A stretch of DNA of 64,000 nt, taken from assembly GCA_017525915.1 (NCBI GenBank), contig JAFXSC010000024.1, positions 1 to 64,000 of the forward strand, in the 5' to 3' direction. The stretch comes from Ruminococcus sp. (GTDB taxonomy: Bacteria > Bacillota > Clostridia > Oscillospirales > Ruminococcaceae). The notes beneath the pieces were generated by a model. That model was not told the origin of the DNA. It saw only the letters and a program-made list of their open reading frames with translations, and ran no database searches. The translations under genes and the position numbers were made by a program. Below, in pieces: positions 26,049 to 33,960 of this stretch (the first letter of the stretch is position 1; every line of letters begins with the position of its first letter).

Positions 26049-26094
26049 AATTCCGATAAGGTCTATTTCCAGCCTTATCGGAATTTTTATTTTT
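26049..26094 (+). terminator. Hairpin with T-run directly before amidoligase B
   Basis: A perfect 13-bp stem AATTCCGATAAGG (26049-26061) / CCTTATCGGAATT (26073-26085) is followed by TTTATTTTT and then at once by the GGAGGT site (26095-26100) of the amidoligase. As no rightward gene lies upstream, it looks more like an attenuator or a shield against upstream transcription than an ordinary gene terminator. Confidence 0.6.
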
Positions 26095-26107
26095 GGAGGT
26101 AATTGAA

Positions 26108-27199
26108 ATGGAAGAAAACGTAAGAACTTGCGACATCTGCGGACGAGAGATCAAAGAGGAGGACGGAACATGGGTGGACGATCAGTTCCTTTGTCATGAG
26201 TGTGTTGACGAACACTGCACCACCTGCGATCACTGTGGTGAAACTATATGGGTTAACGATGCAGTACAGGACGATGATACCACACTCTGCGAAACCTGCT
26301 TCAATGATTACTATCACCGCTGTGAGTGCTGCAACAGAATTATCCACGACAACAACATCAACTGGCGAGGCGATTATCCTTATTGCAACAGCTGCTATGA
26401 TGATTTCAATGGCGAGATAGAAGAGTACAGCTACAAACCTGAGCCTGTTTTCTATGGTGACGGTAAGCGGTATCTTGGAGTAGAGCTTGAAGTGGACTGC
26501 GGCGGCAAGGACGATGAGAATGCAAGCACCCTTAAAGAAATTGGGAATGCTCGTCATGAGCATATTTACATCAAGAGTGACGGCAGTATTGATGACGGAT
26601 TTGAGATCGTAAGTCACCCTATGACATTGGAGTACCACATGAATGACATAAACTGGGAAGCTATCCTGCATGATGCGATAAAAATGGGCTACCGCTCCCA
26701 CCAAACAAGCACCTGCGGTCTGCATATCCATGTCAACAGAAATGCTTTCGGTGACAATCAGGCGGAGCAGGAAGAAGTCATCGGGAAAATCCTGTTCCTG
26801 ATAGAAAAGCACTGGAACGAGGTCTTCTGTTTCTCCCGAAGGAGCCAGTATAATATGAACCGTTGGTCTGCTCGCTACGGCTACGAAAAAACAGGTCAGG
26901 AAATCTTGAAGAAAGCTAAGTGCAGTGACCACGGTAGATACAGCGCTGTCAACCTTTGCAATTACAGTACCATTGAGTTCCGCCTTTTCAGAGGCACACT
27001 AAAGTATAACACATTTATAGCCACGTTGCAGTTTGTGGATACGATCTGCGATGTGGCTATTTCTATGTCCCAGATTGAATTAGAGGAGCTTTCGTGGTCT
27101 GTGCTTGTGAAGAAGATAACCTATCCTGAGCTGATCCAGTACCTGAAAGAGCGCAGACTGTATGTCAATGATGAAGTAACTGTTGAGGAGGATATGTGA
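26108..27199 (+). CDS. Putative amidoligase with N-terminal zinc fingers (copy B)
   Basis: A 363-aa paralogue of the protein at 1508-2620 with the same plan: three LIM-like CxxC units (CDIC, CHEC, CDHC, CETC, CECC, CNSC) in the first 100 residues, then the amidoligase domain with GVELEVDCGG, KSDGSIDDGFEIVSHP, the signature HQTSTCGLHIHVNR, and IEFRLFRGTL. Long blocks are identical between the copies while the zinc-finger part varies, suggesting conserved catalysis with changing recognition. It is followed by DUF4314, a class II amidotransferase and tiny hydrophobic peptides, and lies divergently from the restriction operon. The start at 26108 is fixed by GGAGGT 7 nt upstream. Confidence 0.8.
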   Translation: MEENVRTCDICGREIKEEDGTWVDDQFLCHECVDEHCTTCDHCGETIWVNDAVQDDDTTLCETCFNDYYHRCECCNRIIHDNNINWRGDYPYCNSCYDDFNGEIEEYSYKPEPVFYGDGKRYLGVELEVDCGGKDDENASTLKEIGNARHEHIYIKSDGSIDDGFEIVSHPMTLEYHMNDINWEAILHDAIKMGYRSHQTSTCGLHIHVNRNAFGDNQAEQEEVIGKILFLIEKHWNEVFCFSRRSQYNMNRWSARYGYEKTGQEILKKAKCSDHGRYSAVNLCNYSTIEFRLFRGTLKYNTFIATLQFVDTICDVAISMSQIELEELSWSVLVKKITYPELIQYLKERRLYVNDEVTVEEDM

Positions 27200-27200
27200 G

Positions 27201-27422
27201 ATGAACAAGGCTGAATACTACAAGAAGACTTACCCCGTAGGCACAAGAATCCGTCTGCTGCATATGGACGATCCTTACTCACCTATACCTGATGGAATGA
27301 CAGGTACAGTTGCTTACGTTGACGATATGGGAACCCTGCACATGAAGTGGGACAATGGCAGAAGTCTCGGTATCTGTCCCGATGCAGACAGCTTTGAGAT
27401 TATCGGAAAGGAGGCTGAGTGA
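27201..27422 (+). CDS. DUF4314 family small protein
   Basis: A 73-aa protein: YPVGTRIRLLHMDDPYSPIP, then GMTGTVAYVDDMGTLHMKWD and GRSLGICPDADSFEI, matching DUF4314, an SH3-like small beta-barrel common in Firmicute mobile elements. It starts 1 nt after the amidoligase stop and ends 1 nt before the amidotransferase start, replacing the hydrophobic ORF found at that place in copy A. Function unknown; perhaps a small interaction domain. Confidence 0.75.
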   Translation: MNKAEYYKKTYPVGTRIRLLHMDDPYSPIPDGMTGTVAYVDDMGTLHMKWDNGRSLGICPDADSFEIIGKEAE

Positions 27423-27423
27423 T

Positions 27424-28377
27424 ATGTGTGCAATTTTCGGCTTTTTGGACTATGGAAAGAAAGTGTCGGCAAGTACACTAAAGCGACTACTCAGGGCATT
27501 ATCTGTTGCAGCCGAAAGCAGAGGGACAGATGCAACAGGCATCAGCTATGTCAACAGCGGAAACATCGTAACATTTAAAAAAGCGAAGCCTGCACACAAG
27601 GTCAAGCTCTATTTTCCGAAAGACACAACGGCTGTTATTGGTCACACACGCTTTACAACGCAGGGCAGCGAGAAACACAACTATAACAATCACCCATTTG
27701 AGGGCAGCACAGATACTCACAGCTTTGCCCTTGCCCATAACGGCGTGCTGTATAATGACAGTGAGCTTCGCCGGGAAAAGGCTCTGCCTGATACTCCGAT
27801 AGAGACAGACACCTACATAGCCGTTCAGCTTCTTGAAAAGGAAAATGCAGTCGATAGCAACAGCATCAAATCTATGGCGGAGGCGGTTCGTGGCAGTTTT
27901 GTTTTTACGATACTTCGGAACGATAACACACTCTTTCTCGTCAAGGGAGATAACCCGATCACGCTGCTGCATTTCCATGAGCTTGGCTTATACATCTATG
28001 CTTCAACTACTGCAATCCTCAATGCCGCTCTGAAAGCTGTAAAGCTTGCTGGGAGATGTGAGGAAGTGCCTGTCAATGGCGGTAATATTGTTTGCATCGA
28101 CAGCAACGGAAATATTTCTGTCAGCACCTTTGAAGAACAGATGCAGCAGTTTGACTGGCGCTATTTGTACCGCTTGTACGGCTATGATTATGATGACAAG
28201 GACGAGGACTACGCCAACGATCTCTTAATGATCTGCGGCTGCTACGGCGTGGACAGAGAGGACGTTGAGCTGCTGCTGGAGCTTGGCTATACAACTGATG
28301 AAATTGAAGAAATGCTGCTGGATTCTGAACTGTTCGAGCAGACCATGAACGAGGTAAAAACGCTGTATCAGCGTTAA
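27424..28377 (+). CDS. Class II glutamine amidotransferase (copy B)
   Basis: A 317-aa paralogue of 2785-3765. It starts MCAIFGFLDY with Cys2 as nucleophile and keeps RGTDATGISY, GHTRFTTQG, NNHPF, AHNGVLYND and ETDTYI. The same C-terminal helical domain is present (CGCYGVDREDVELLLELGY). The longer frame upstream to 27355 is not needed: GGAGG lies just before 27424. It probably works with amidoligase B. The conserved C-terminal domain in both copies, and nowhere else in the window, marks it as specific to this cassette. Confidence 0.85.
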   Translation: MCAIFGFLDYGKKVSASTLKRLLRALSVAAESRGTDATGISYVNSGNIVTFKKAKPAHKVKLYFPKDTTAVIGHTRFTTQGSEKHNYNNHPFEGSTDTHSFALAHNGVLYNDSELRREKALPDTPIETDTYIAVQLLEKENAVDSNSIKSMAEAVRGSFVFTILRNDNTLFLVKGDNPITLLHFHELGLYIYASTTAILNAALKAVKLAGRCEEVPVNGGNIVCIDSNGNISVSTFEEQMQQFDWRYLYRLYGYDYDDKDEDYANDLLMICGCYGVDREDVELLLELGYTTDEIEEMLLDSELFEQTMNEVKTLYQR

Positions 28378-28395
28378 AATAAGGAGGTGTATTTT

Positions 28396-28497
28396 ATGAA
28401 AGAATTTTTCGCAGGCATGGCATTTACACTGATTCTGGAGGGCGTGGCAGCCGTAGTCATTGCGGTTGAAAAAATCAAGGAGGCGATCGAAGAATGA
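28396..28497 (+). CDS. Tiny hydrophobic peptide 1 of cassette B
   Basis: A 33-aa ORF, MKEFFAGMAFTLILEGVAAV and so on, behind AAGGAGGTG. A single hydrophobic helix is followed by an amphipathic, charged end (VEKIKEAIEE). It overlaps the next ORF by four bases (ATGA). Too small for standard gene calls, but the ribosome-binding site and the equivalent position to the 52-aa ORF of cassette A make it credible. It could be a membrane peptide or a substrate of the amidoligase (inference). Confidence 0.55.
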   Translation: MKEFFAGMAFTLILEGVAAVVIAVEKIKEAIEE

Positions 28498-28574
28498 AGA
28501 ATACCGTGAAAGTGTTTGTCAGAACAGTCGGCGTTATTATTGACATCATCGGCATTTTCAGAAAACGCAAATAA
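28494..28574 (+). CDS. Tiny hydrophobic peptide 2 of cassette B
   Basis: A 26-aa ORF overlapping peptide 1: MKNTVKVFVRTVGVIIDIIG, ending FRKRK. It has a basic C-terminus and one hydrophobic stretch. It uses the purine-rich end of peptide 1 (GGAGGCGATCGAAGA) as its ribosome-binding site. Unknown; leaderless membrane or antimicrobial-like peptides look similar, and so do toxin peptides. Confidence 0.45.
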   Translation: MKNTVKVFVRTVGVIIDIIGIFRKRK

Positions 28575-28626
28575 CAGCAATGGGCGGAGTCTTACAGCTC
28601 CGCCCCGCATTTTTTTGAGGTGAATT

Positions 28627-29166
28627 ATGAAAACAGAAACAACAGTTATGAAAAGCAAGGCGCTGTTTTCTGATGACGGCGAGCATCGCTTACTGCTGCG
28701 CCGTGAGTGGGACAAGAACGGCAAGACAGCTATGATTATTATGATAAATCCCAACAGCGCAGATACCCTTTGCATGGATATGACGACCATGCTGGTGCTG
28801 AACAACCTTTACAAGCTTGGTTTCGGCAGTGTGAACATCGTAAACCTGTATAGCCGCATTACGCCGAAACTTAGTCTCAGATTTAATTCTGACGATGACC
28901 TGATCGTTAAGGGCTGCGATGAGATGATTGAGGAGTATGCGGTAACAAGCGACGCCATTATCATTGCCTGGGGCAGCCTTGGAAACACCAGTGAGCGTGT
29001 CAGAGAACGTCAGGCAGATATACTGGAACGGCTGTCGAAGTTCAGAAATAAGCTTTACAAGATCGGTGAACAGGGGTATCATCCGCTGACACCGGCAGTC
29101 AGAAGTCAATGGAAATTAGTACCCTACGAAATGGAGGAAAATCATGCTGAAAGTAACGAATCTTAG
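28627..29166 (+). CDS. DUF1643 family protein
   Basis: A 179-aa protein: HRLLLRREWDKNGKTAMIIM, INPNSADTLCMDMTTMLVLN, VNLYSRITPK, and IIIAWGSLGN match DUF1643. This family is widespread in phages and mobile elements with unknown activity; the conserved NPS and W-G-x-x-G motifs suggest an enzyme. A 14-bp-plus gap with GAGGTG precedes the start. It overlaps the next gene by 23 nt. Confidence 0.75.
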   Translation: MKTETTVMKSKALFSDDGEHRLLLRREWDKNGKTAMIIMINPNSADTLCMDMTTMLVLNNLYKLGFGSVNIVNLYSRITPKLSLRFNSDDDLIVKGCDEMIEEYAVTSDAIIIAWGSLGNTSERVRERQADILERLSKFRNKLYKIGEQGYHPLTPAVRSQWKLVPYEMEENHAESNES

Positions 29167-29437
29167 GGAAACCGACAACATCACTCCGCTGATGCTGAGA
29201 GCCTATATTGCAAAGAAAATGATGTCGCTGATGAATGAGTACAGTGTTAATACCATTGACGACATCGGCTGTTTTATTGTGCTTGACAAGGAAGAATTTT
29301 CAGATTTTTCGGTATCAGAAATGGAATTTGTTGAGGTGCTGGAAATCGGAGATAGCTGCTATCTTCACGGAGTCAAGATCATCAGCGACAGCTATGGCGA
29401 GGACACCTATCTCCCTGTTGAGGTAGTACAAAAATGA
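29144..29437 (+). CDS. Hypothetical 97-aa protein
   Basis: MLKVTNLRETDNITPLMLRA begins a small alpha/beta protein with acidic character, ending with strands (CYLHGVKIISDSYGEDTYL). It starts within DUF1643 (23-nt overlap) behind GGAGG and overlaps the recombinase start by four bases, so it is in one operon. Not recognised. Confidence 0.6.
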   Translation: MLKVTNLRETDNITPLMLRAYIAKKMMSLMNEYSVNTIDDIGCFIVLDKEEFSDFSVSEMEFVEVLEIGDSCYLHGVKIISDSYGEDTYLPVEVVQK

Positions 29438-30987
29438 GCCTGACGATACACCGTGTTGCACAATATGCAAGGTTCAGCTCAGACAATCAGCGAACAGAGT
29501 CTATTGACGCTCAGCTCAGAGCAATGAATCAATACTGCAAGCAGCAACATTGGCAGGTAGTGGCGACATATACCGATGAAGCACGTTCAGCTACAACCGA
29601 CAACCGCCCACAATTTCAGCAAATGATAACAGACAGCGGCAAGGGTATGTTCGATATCGTTCTTGTGCATAAGCTGGACAGATTCAGCCGTGACCGCTAC
29701 GACAGTGCTATCTACAAAAAGCGTTTGAAGAAAAATAATGTGCAGCTTTGTAGTGTACTGGAAAGGATAGACGACAGCCCTGAGAGCATCATGATGGAAA
29801 GCGTCCTTGAAGGCATGGCGGAGTATTACAGCCGCAATCTTGGACGAGAGGTCATGAAAGGCATGAAGGAAACAGCCCTGCAATGTAAGCACACAGGCGG
29901 TTGTCCACCTCTCGGATATGATGTCGGTGAGGACAGGAAGCTTGTCATCAATAAACACGAAGCAGAGGCAGTCAGAATCATCTTTGAAATGTTCGCAGAA
30001 GGACACGGCTACTGTGCTATCGTTGACTACCTTAACGAGCATGGCTACACTACCAAAAGAGGGCATGTTTTCGGTAAAAATAGTCTTTACGAAATACTCA
30101 ATAACGAGAAATATACAGGTGTCTTTGTGTTTAACAGAGCTGCTGCAAAAGCCGACAGTAAACGCAATAATCACGCCTACAAGACTAATGTAAATATCAT
30201 CAGAGTGGAGGGCGGCTGTCCTGCTATCATCAGCAAGTCGCTGTTTGAAAAGGTTCAGAGGATCAAGGCAAAGAACAGGCGTAATACAGGGCATTATCAC
30301 GGCAAGGAATTCTATCTGTTGACAGGAAAAGTTTTCTGCGGTGTCTGCGGCAAAAGGATTCAAGGCAATCTGCGGTACTCCGGTGAACGCAAGAACAGGC
30401 TTTGCACCTACCGCTGTGACGAGCCAAGGCAGCTCTGCAAAAACAAGGAAAATAACAAGGATTACCTGGATGCCTATGTTGCTGACCTGCTCCGGCAGAA
30501 GATATTCAACAAAGCGGCGCTGAGGCGCAGGATCAATGCAGTCAATAAGTACATCGCAAGCTATAACGCTGAATTTGATGAGCACTATGAGAGCATCAAA
30601 ACAGAACTGGATGAAGTCACCGTGGCGCTTTCCAACATCACTGTCGCTGTGGAAAAAGGCATCATCACCGATGCACTGATAGAGCGTTCAGAAGCATTGG
30701 AACAGCGTCGGAATGCGTTGCAGTCACAGCTTGCAAAACTCAGGAGATTTGAGCCGTTAAAGCTTGAATACTATCTGCACCTGATAGACGATTACAAGAA
30801 TATGAAGCGAAACACAGCCGAATTCCGTACATTCGTGCAGACCTACATTGATAAAGTTGTGACCTATCCTTATCATATCGAAGTCGTGCTGGATATGGGG
30901 TTCGGTATCACTGACGAGCTGAAAGAAACCATTACCATCAGACGGGGCGACCTGTATGCCTTGTTTGAGTCGAGAACGGAGGACTAA
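29434..30987 (+). CDS. Large serine recombinase
   Basis: A 517-aa recombinase with all parts: catalytic domain (VAQYARFSSDNQRTESIDAQ with the nucleophilic Ser; VLVHKLDRFSRDRYD), recombinase domain (GGCPPLGYDVGED ... NEKYTGVFVFN), zinc ribbon (CGVCGKRIQG ... CRDEPRQLC-like cysteines), and a coiled coil (about residues 365-445, LDEVTVALSNITVAVEKG) before a last strand TYIDKVVTYPYH. It is closely related to the shorter copy at 14269. In cassette B it may be the enzyme that moved the amidoligase cassette. It is followed 1 nt later by DUF960. Confidence 0.92.
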   Translation: MSLTIHRVAQYARFSSDNQRTESIDAQLRAMNQYCKQQHWQVVATYTDEARSATTDNRPQFQQMITDSGKGMFDIVLVHKLDRFSRDRYDSAIYKKRLKKNNVQLCSVLERIDDSPESIMMESVLEGMAEYYSRNLGREVMKGMKETALQCKHTGGCPPLGYDVGEDRKLVINKHEAEAVRIIFEMFAEGHGYCAIVDYLNEHGYTTKRGHVFGKNSLYEILNNEKYTGVFVFNRAAAKADSKRNNHAYKTNVNIIRVEGGCPAIISKSLFEKVQRIKAKNRRNTGHYHGKEFYLLTGKVFCGVCGKRIQGNLRYSGERKNRLCTYRCDEPRQLCKNKENNKDYLDAYVADLLRQKIFNKAALRRRINAVNKYIASYNAEFDEHYESIKTELDEVTVALSNITVAVEKGIITDALIERSEALEQRRNALQSQLAKLRRFEPLKLEYYLHLIDDYKNMKRNTAEFRTFVQTYIDKVVTYPYHIEVVLDMGFGITDELKETITIRRGDLYALFESRTED

Positions 30988-30988
30988 A

Positions 30989-31282
30989 ATGTTTGAACCT
31001 GAAAAGAAGCGTTACCTTACAAGAGGCGTTGATGAAACGATACCGCCTGAGCTGCAACTGTTCATGTGGCAAGCAATCGACCAGATGCCGCAGCCGAAGG
31101 ATTATTTGCAGGTGTTTGAGCTGACAGAAAGCGGCGGTCTGCAATGCATACACCATAAATCTGAGCAGCCTGCGTTTGAAATGACATATATTCTTCCAAC
31201 CATAGAGAAGCTGATTATTGGCAAAATCTACTGCATAGACAGCGAGGACTACTGTACTATGCTGCTGGCGGAGGAGTACTGA
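30989..31282 (+). CDS. DUF960 family protein (copy B)
   Basis: A 97-aa paralogue of 1171-1455: RYLTRGVDETIPPELQLFMW, DYLQVFELTESGGLQCIHH, then an acidic end. The start at 30989 follows CGGAGG; the longer frame starting at 30956 lies inside the recombinase gene. In cassette A this gene precedes the amidoligase, here it follows the recombinase, so gene order changed while membership stayed. Function unknown. Confidence 0.75.
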   Translation: MFEPEKKRYLTRGVDETIPPELQLFMWQAIDQMPQPKDYLQVFELTESGGLQCIHHKSEQPAFEMTYILPTIEKLIIGKIYCIDSEDYCTMLLAEEY

Positions 31283-31542
31283 TGGGGATCCTGTACGATA
31301 TGTACCACGGAAAGAGTGGTTTCTTCGGTGAAGAGCGGATCACAAACCCGGACTATATCAAATGCGTCGGTAAGCTCGCTGCACTGGAGGAGGATATTTT
31401 GAAACAGTATCCCGATATCGAATCGCAGCTTGAACAGCTGCATGACCTTCAAGGAACGGCTGAAAGCATTGAAGAGTATGAAATGTTCGCCGCAGGCTTT
31501 CGCACAGGCGCACAGTTGATGTCGGAAATGCTCAGAGGATAG
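31282..31542 (+). CDS. DUF6809-like small protein
   Basis: An 86-aa helical protein: MGILYDMYHGKSGFFGEERI, IESQLEQLHDLQGTAESIEE, and FAAGFRTGAQLMSEMLRG. The C-terminal FxxGFxxGxxLMxE pattern matches DUF6809, common in Firmicute prophages and integrative elements. It overlaps the DUF960 stop by one base and is last in the operon before a strong terminator. Function unknown. Confidence 0.6.
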   Translation: MGILYDMYHGKSGFFGEERITNPDYIKCVGKLAALEEDILKQYPDIESQLEQLHDLQGTAESIEEYEMFAAGFRTGAQLMSEMLRG

Positions 31543-31544
31543 CA

Positions 31545-31588
31545 AATAACCCAAGATACATCAATTTGTATCTTGGGTTATTTTTTTG
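31545..31588. terminator. Bidirectional terminator between convergent genes
   Basis: A perfect 16-bp stem (31545-31560 with 31567-31582) has AAATAACC on one side and GGTTATTTTTTT on the other. It ends the rightward amidoligase-B operon and, in reverse, the leftward 506-aa gene that stops at 31590. Confidence 0.85.
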
Positions 31589-31589
31589 G

Positions 31590-33110
31590 CTATTCAAGAT
31601 AGTACAGCTCAATATATCGCTCGCTCTGCTCGTTGATGATATCACCTGAGCGATAACTTTCACATTCCTTACCATTATAACGATAACTCAGCCGAAAAAC
31701 TGCATTAAATGTGTCCTCGTCGGCAGAATCCTTAGTGTCAAGCTGAGATACCACATAATACCATACCCCAAGCAGGAACGGTTCAAATTCAAGCTCTTCT
31801 GCATCACAAAGCTCTTCCTTTGTAAGGGCTGAGCCGTCAGAGTAGACCATGAATTCCTGCTCGGCTGCTATGCTGTGGTCATTGCAGATGAATTCGATCA
31901 GCTCAGCCACAAGAGCCTCGTTTTTCTCCTCGGAGCAGAAATATTTTTTTCGTATTTCTATCATACAGCCCAGCACGTCAGCGTAATTCTGGTGCAGCCT
32001 ATCAGAAAAATCGTCAATTTTCACCTGATCGTCCAGACAGTGAGCAGAATAGAGCATTTGAAATTGCCGGAATATGTCATGGCGATAACGTGACAGCCCC
32101 CGATCTGACCTCATATCGAAATCATGACCGAATATTAGCTTCAACAAGTCAAGAAACAATCGCCTGTCTGCATTCCTGTCCCGTTTTGGGTGGATAGTCT
32201 GAATGTTTTCTGCCAGCAGATAGAAAAAAATTCCTCTGGACAGTGCAATATCACTGTTTTCCAGAATCGAGATAATATCAGTGTCCCGGTCGATTTCTGA
32301 GGGATAATAATCAATTTGTGCATCGTTTGCATTCTGGTCGTCACTAATTTCATCGACAGTAATTCTTTGGGGTGCTTTGGAACCAGACTCCGGCAGTTTT
32401 TTACACTTCGGCACAATTACAGATTGGCTGTATGTCAGTCTGACGTTCAACTGCTGACACTCGGAGTTTACTGTTATTTTATCCACATTTTTCAAATCTG
32501 CCTGTAGGCGCTGAGCCGTTACTAGATAATGCCATACGCCCAATAGGAACGCCTCAAATTCAAAATCTACTATATTTCCGAGATCGTATTTCGCCTTTGC
32601 TGAGCCGTCGGAGCAGATGTAGAAGGGCTGGGTATCGCTGATACTACTATCTGTGCTTATCAGGTACAGCGTCTTCTGAACCAGTGCATCGTTTCTGGCA
32701 GAGGCAGCACAGTCAAAATACCTGCGGGCGAATTCTGTTGCCTTTTTATAGGCAGCTGCATAATCAGTTTTTACTTGAGTGTCGAAGCCAGCTACCATAT
32801 CACCATCATTTAATAGAAATATTGAACTGCTCGCAGATTTGAAGGAGCCAGATTTGAATTTGCTTGCGGCGTTTTTATATCCGCCCTGAAGCCTGCCTTC
32901 ATGATACAAGAGGTCAAACTTTCCCGGTGAAACAACCTCGACATTCATCAAAGCGTTCAGATCATAGAACAGATGCGTCTGCGTCAGTTTTTGGGTATCA
33001 CCTTTATAGTTATCTCCGGGCAGCCTCTTATTGTTCATGGCTTCACAAAGCAACCAGTAGAAGATGTTGGCAGAAAACTCAATTTGAGGATCCGGTAAAT
33101 TCAGTATCAT
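31590..33110 (-). CDS. Hypothetical 506-aa protein made of two related modules
   Basis: The two halves repeat one pattern. In the N-half: SANIFYWLLCEAMN, RRYFDCAASARNDALVQKTL, FYICSDGSAKAKYDL, FEFEAFLLGVWHYLVT. In the C-half: SRGIFFYLLAENIQ, KKYFCSEEKNEALVAELIEF, FMVYSDGSALTKEEL, LEFEPFLLGVWYYVVS. The N-half also has GDMVAGFDTQVKTDYAAAYK. I recall this module in uncharacterised Firmicute proteins of variable regions but know no function. No signal peptide or membrane helix. It stands alone on the minus strand with its own promoter and a 217-nt leader. A sensor or effector in defence is possible (inference). Confidence 0.6.
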   Translation of the reverse strand: MILNLPDPQIEFSANIFYWLLCEAMNNKRLPGDNYKGDTQKLTQTHLFYDLNALMNVEVVSPGKFDLLYHEGRLQGGYKNAASKFKSGSFKSASSSIFLLNDGDMVAGFDTQVKTDYAAAYKKATEFARRYFDCAASARNDALVQKTLYLISTDSSISDTQPFYICSDGSAKAKYDLGNIVDFEFEAFLLGVWHYLVTAQRLQADLKNVDKITVNSECQQLNVRLTYSQSVIVPKCKKLPESGSKAPQRITVDEISDDQNANDAQIDYYPSEIDRDTDIISILENSDIALSRGIFFYLLAENIQTIHPKRDRNADRRLFLDLLKLIFGHDFDMRSDRGLSRYRHDIFRQFQMLYSAHCLDDQVKIDDFSDRLHQNYADVLGCMIEIRKKYFCSEEKNEALVAELIEFICNDHSIAAEQEFMVYSDGSALTKEELCDAEELEFEPFLLGVWYYVVSQLDTKDSADEDTFNAVFRLSYRYNGKECESYRSGDIINEQSERYIELYYLE

Positions 33111-33330
33111 TTCTATCCCTCCGGTGTTCGTTACTTAAATTACCCAGATGACTCTGATGATTCTTGCCAGAATTCTGAGATTACTCTACACTGATAGTAG
33201 ATGATGGAATTATCCCTGATAAAACTCTCAGCGTCCGAGCTATTGTAACTGATTACACAGATTATTCAGATTACTCTAGCAATTGCCTCTGGATTACGCT
33301 AAGATGTAATCAGATGATAAACAAGTCATC
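33111..33330 (-). promoter_or_regulatory. Leader with repeated GATTAC motifs
   Basis: On the plus strand GATTAC occurs at 33179, 33251, 33269 and 33292 (GATTACTCTA twice), with a reverse copy GTAATC at 33306 and looser variants (ATTATTC at 33261, AAATTACC at 33138). All lie in the transcribed leader of the 506-aa gene. They could bind a regulator or act in RNA. The gap to 33451 otherwise holds only the promoter below and the AAAAGGAG site for the next rightward gene. Confidence 0.45.
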
Positions 33331-33333
33331 TAC

Positions 33334-33363
33334 ATTATACCACTCCAACGGCTGCTCTGTCAA
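33334..33363 (-). promoter_or_regulatory. Promoter of the 506-aa protein gene
   Basis: Minus strand: TTGACA (33363-33358), 18-bp spacer, TATAAT (33339-33334). Both hexamers are consensus, so expression could be strong unless repressed. Confidence 0.65.
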
Positions 33364-33451
33364 CTAGCGGATGGGATGATGGCACGGAACCAGCTGCAGA
33401 TGGCTCCGCATTCGTTTATATTTTTATTATTATAAAAAGGAGTTAACTACT

Positions 33452-33883
33452 ATGAGCAAATTTATTTCAAAGAAGAACTACAAAACCGTATCCTACGGTT
33501 CTGAGGGCTACAAGGATCTCTCAAGCTTTGAGGAGCTCCAGGCAGACTCTGACAGAAAAGGCGAGCTAAGAATCATCGACAACGGTGGTAGCTGGAAGGT
33601 CGGCGCAAGCAAGAATCTCTATACCGCACTCGGGGAGCCCCACTTCGTAAAGGTTCTCATGAGCGACACACAGGTTGCTTTCAAGGCGGTTCAGGACGGC
33701 ACTCCGGGAGCCTACGAGTTCTGCAAGGGTGCAATAATTTACTCCACTGATCTCGCAGAGAAAATTAAGACTCTCGCAGCAAACACGGAGTTCAAGTCCA
33801 ACGCAACTACCAGATGCGGTCGCATCGACGCAGTCCAGACCGATGAGGACGGTTCCACAACTGTTCTCCTAAGCTTCGACTAA
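33452..33883 (+). CDS. Hypothetical protein, first gene of the replication-like block
   Basis: A 143-aa protein (MSKFISKKNYKTVSYGSEGY...) with alternating strands and helices; DNGGSWKVGASKNLYTALGE and TRCGRIDAVQTDEDGSTTVL look like a compact alpha/beta or OB-like fold. Preceded by AAAAGGAG. Not recognised. Its place ahead of DUF927 and DNA polymerase genes suggests a DNA-metabolism accessory such as a ssDNA-binding protein (inference only). Confidence 0.55.
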   Translation: MSKFISKKNYKTVSYGSEGYKDLSSFEELQADSDRKGELRIIDNGGSWKVGASKNLYTALGEPHFVKVLMSDTQVAFKAVQDGTPGAYEFCKGAIIYSTDLAEKIKTLAANTEFKSNATTRCGRIDAVQTDEDGSTTVLLSFD

Positions 33884-33901
33884 TAGTCAAGCTATCATAA
33901 G

Positions 33902-33929
33902 AGGTGCACCGGTCTGAGCACCGGCGCAC
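33902..33929 (+). terminator. Hairpin between the first two genes of the block
   Basis: GGTGCACCGGT pairs with ACCGGCGCACC (33902-33929) around CTGAGC with one bulge; it is followed by ACAATCTAAT, not a T-run, so it more likely marks mRNA processing or partial termination. Confidence 0.4.
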
Positions 33930-33960
33930 CACAATCTAATATTAAGTGAGGTAATTTGTT

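Noticed and set aside
26087..26932. 281-aa minus-strand ORF opposite amidoligase B
   Set aside because: The plus strand encodes a strongly conserved amidoligase; the antisense frame shows only compositional hydrophobicity.
29587..30585. 332-aa minus-strand ORF opposite the serine recombinase
   Set aside because: It is an antisense frame of a complete recombinase with no ribosome-binding site.
29434..30987. Att sites of the large serine recombinases
   Set aside because: No inverted or direct repeat pair with a shared dinucleotide core could be identified near any of the three genes by reading alone.
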